Source: a virus
Strand: one strand, 5' to 3'
IMG/VR virus record: IMGVR_UViG_3300025012_000035
Location: 62,001 to 126,000 of that record
DNA: 64,000 nucleotides
Shown: positions 63,574-64,000 of the stretch, piece after piece
How positions within the stretch are numbered: the stretch's first letter is position 1
Layout of the letters: each line of letters opens with the position of its first letter
The notes under the pieces: generated by a model
The model's database searches: none
Told to the model about the DNA's origin: nothing
The model's input: the letters and a program-made list of their open reading frames with translations, nothing else
Made by a program: the position numbers and the translations under genes

Positions 63574-64000
63574 GTGAAAAAGAAAATTTTATCGTTAATG
63601 GTGATTGTAACAGTAATTCTATCTATCCCATGTTTTGCTTTTGCAAAAAGTTTCAGTGGAGGATCAAGAAGTAGTAGTAGTTTTAAATCAAGTCCATCTA
63701 TAAGCACAACTAAAACTATTACACCTTCAACTTCTACAAAATTTAGTGGTGGAAGTTATTCTAGTAATACTAATAAAACAAATACTACTAATACTACTAA
63801 ATCTACTCCTACAACAAAAACATCTACAGGATTTACTACTGGAAAAACAAAAGTATCACCATCTATTCAAGAAAAATATGGTTCTGGTTATTCATCTTAT
63901 AATGGAAGAAAATATTATGGAAATTCAAGATATTATCCTACTTCAAATTATAGTGGTTTTAATCATGTAAGTAGTTTTTGGCCTGGATTTATGGTTGGTA
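63574..64000 (+). CDS. secreted Ser/Thr/Tyr-rich protein, N-terminal 142 residues (partial)
   Basis: GTG 63574, 7 bases after AAAGGAG, opens a frame to the window's end: (M)KKKILSLMVIVTVILSIPCF then AFAKS, a clear signal peptide with cleavage after AFA. The mature part is low complexity, rich in Ser, Thr and later Tyr/Gly (SFSGGSRSSSSF; YGSGYSSYNGRKYYG). It would be exported and may be a surface or biofilm-like protein; GGxGG-type repeats of this sort occur in clostridial exported proteins near membrane anchors. The last visible residues, SSFWPGFMVG, may start a membrane segment. Confidence 0.8.
   Translation, partial: MKKKILSLMVIVTVILSIPCFAFAKSFSGGSRSSSSFKSSPSISTTKTITPSTSTKFSGGSYSSNTNKTNTTNTTKSTPTTKTSTGFTTGKTKVSPSIQEKYGSGYSSYNGRKYYGNSRYYPTSNYSGFNHVSSFWPGFMVG

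Noticed and set aside
63746-63970. 74-codon + frame inside the end of the window
   Set aside because: It is a shadow of the GTG-started secreted protein, which has a signal peptide, a ribosome site and a promoter.

Overview
The window is very AT-rich and every gene I can support reads on the + strand. It carries well over 130 short genes, mostly 40-150 codons, each behind a strong AAGGAG-type ribosome binding site and often overlapping or nearly touching the next. Codon usage, Shine-Dalgarno strength, TTGACA/TATAAT promoters, SpoIIID-like helices, an agr-type peptide system and a Firmicute LexA box all point to a Clostridium-like host. There are no ribosomal, tRNA or central-metabolism operons. 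The content (small zinc ribbons, membrane peptides, HNH, RNase H, exonuclease, methyltransferase plus helicase, DGQHR protein, inactive-recombinase repressor) suggests accessory or early DNA of a large temperate phage or a plasmid-like prophage. No capsid, terminase or tail gene is visible, so phage identity is an inference.

Layout: 1-2.4 kb small genes; 2.5-4.1 kb a candidate replication protein followed by an AT-rich region of nested inverted GTACC repeats that could be an origin; 4.2-18.4 kb dense small genes including an AbrB-type regulator, a DEDDh exonuclease, a ParB-like fold protein, a calcineurin-type phosphoesterase, a GNAT acetyltransferase and an RNase H; 18.5-21.5 kb a 683-aa protein with a DUF2135-like domain, a coiled-coil protein and a YqeY homologue; 22-25 kb small genes including peptidyl-tRNA hydrolase 2. 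25.9-35.4 kb is the communication and decision region: membrane proteins, an AgrC-like receptor that ends where the kinase should start, AgrD, a MazF-type protein, an IS607-like insertion, AgrB, a LexA-box promoter, a DGQHR/DndB-like protein and an MrpR-like (SPbeta YopR) repressor. 35.4-58 kb is again small genes, with a triple SpoIIID-like HTH protein, a Lar-like zinc protein, a TnpB-only insertion that split a gene, and an HNH-AP2 endonuclease. 59-63 kb holds an adenine-methyltransferase-like protein coupled to an SF2 helicase, and the window ends inside a secreted low-complexity protein.

The most interesting reading is that an Agr cyclic-peptide circuit sits next to an SOS-responsive promoter and an MrpR-like repressor, where SPbeta-type phages put arbitrium. 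If right, this element may choose between dormancy and replication with a secreted thiolactone peptide sensed by a kinase-less receptor. Other unexplained structure includes five copies of a 12+20+12 bp dyad with one paired substitution, two further families of intergenic repeats, promoters each carrying a different palindrome, and genes that seem to start on AUA or AUU.

Several genes are broken. Most frameshifts are single-base changes in A or T runs, and three genes carry an in-frame TAG. Either the element is decaying or the assembly has homopolymer errors; raw reads would tell. All functions are from motif reading by eye, without database searches.
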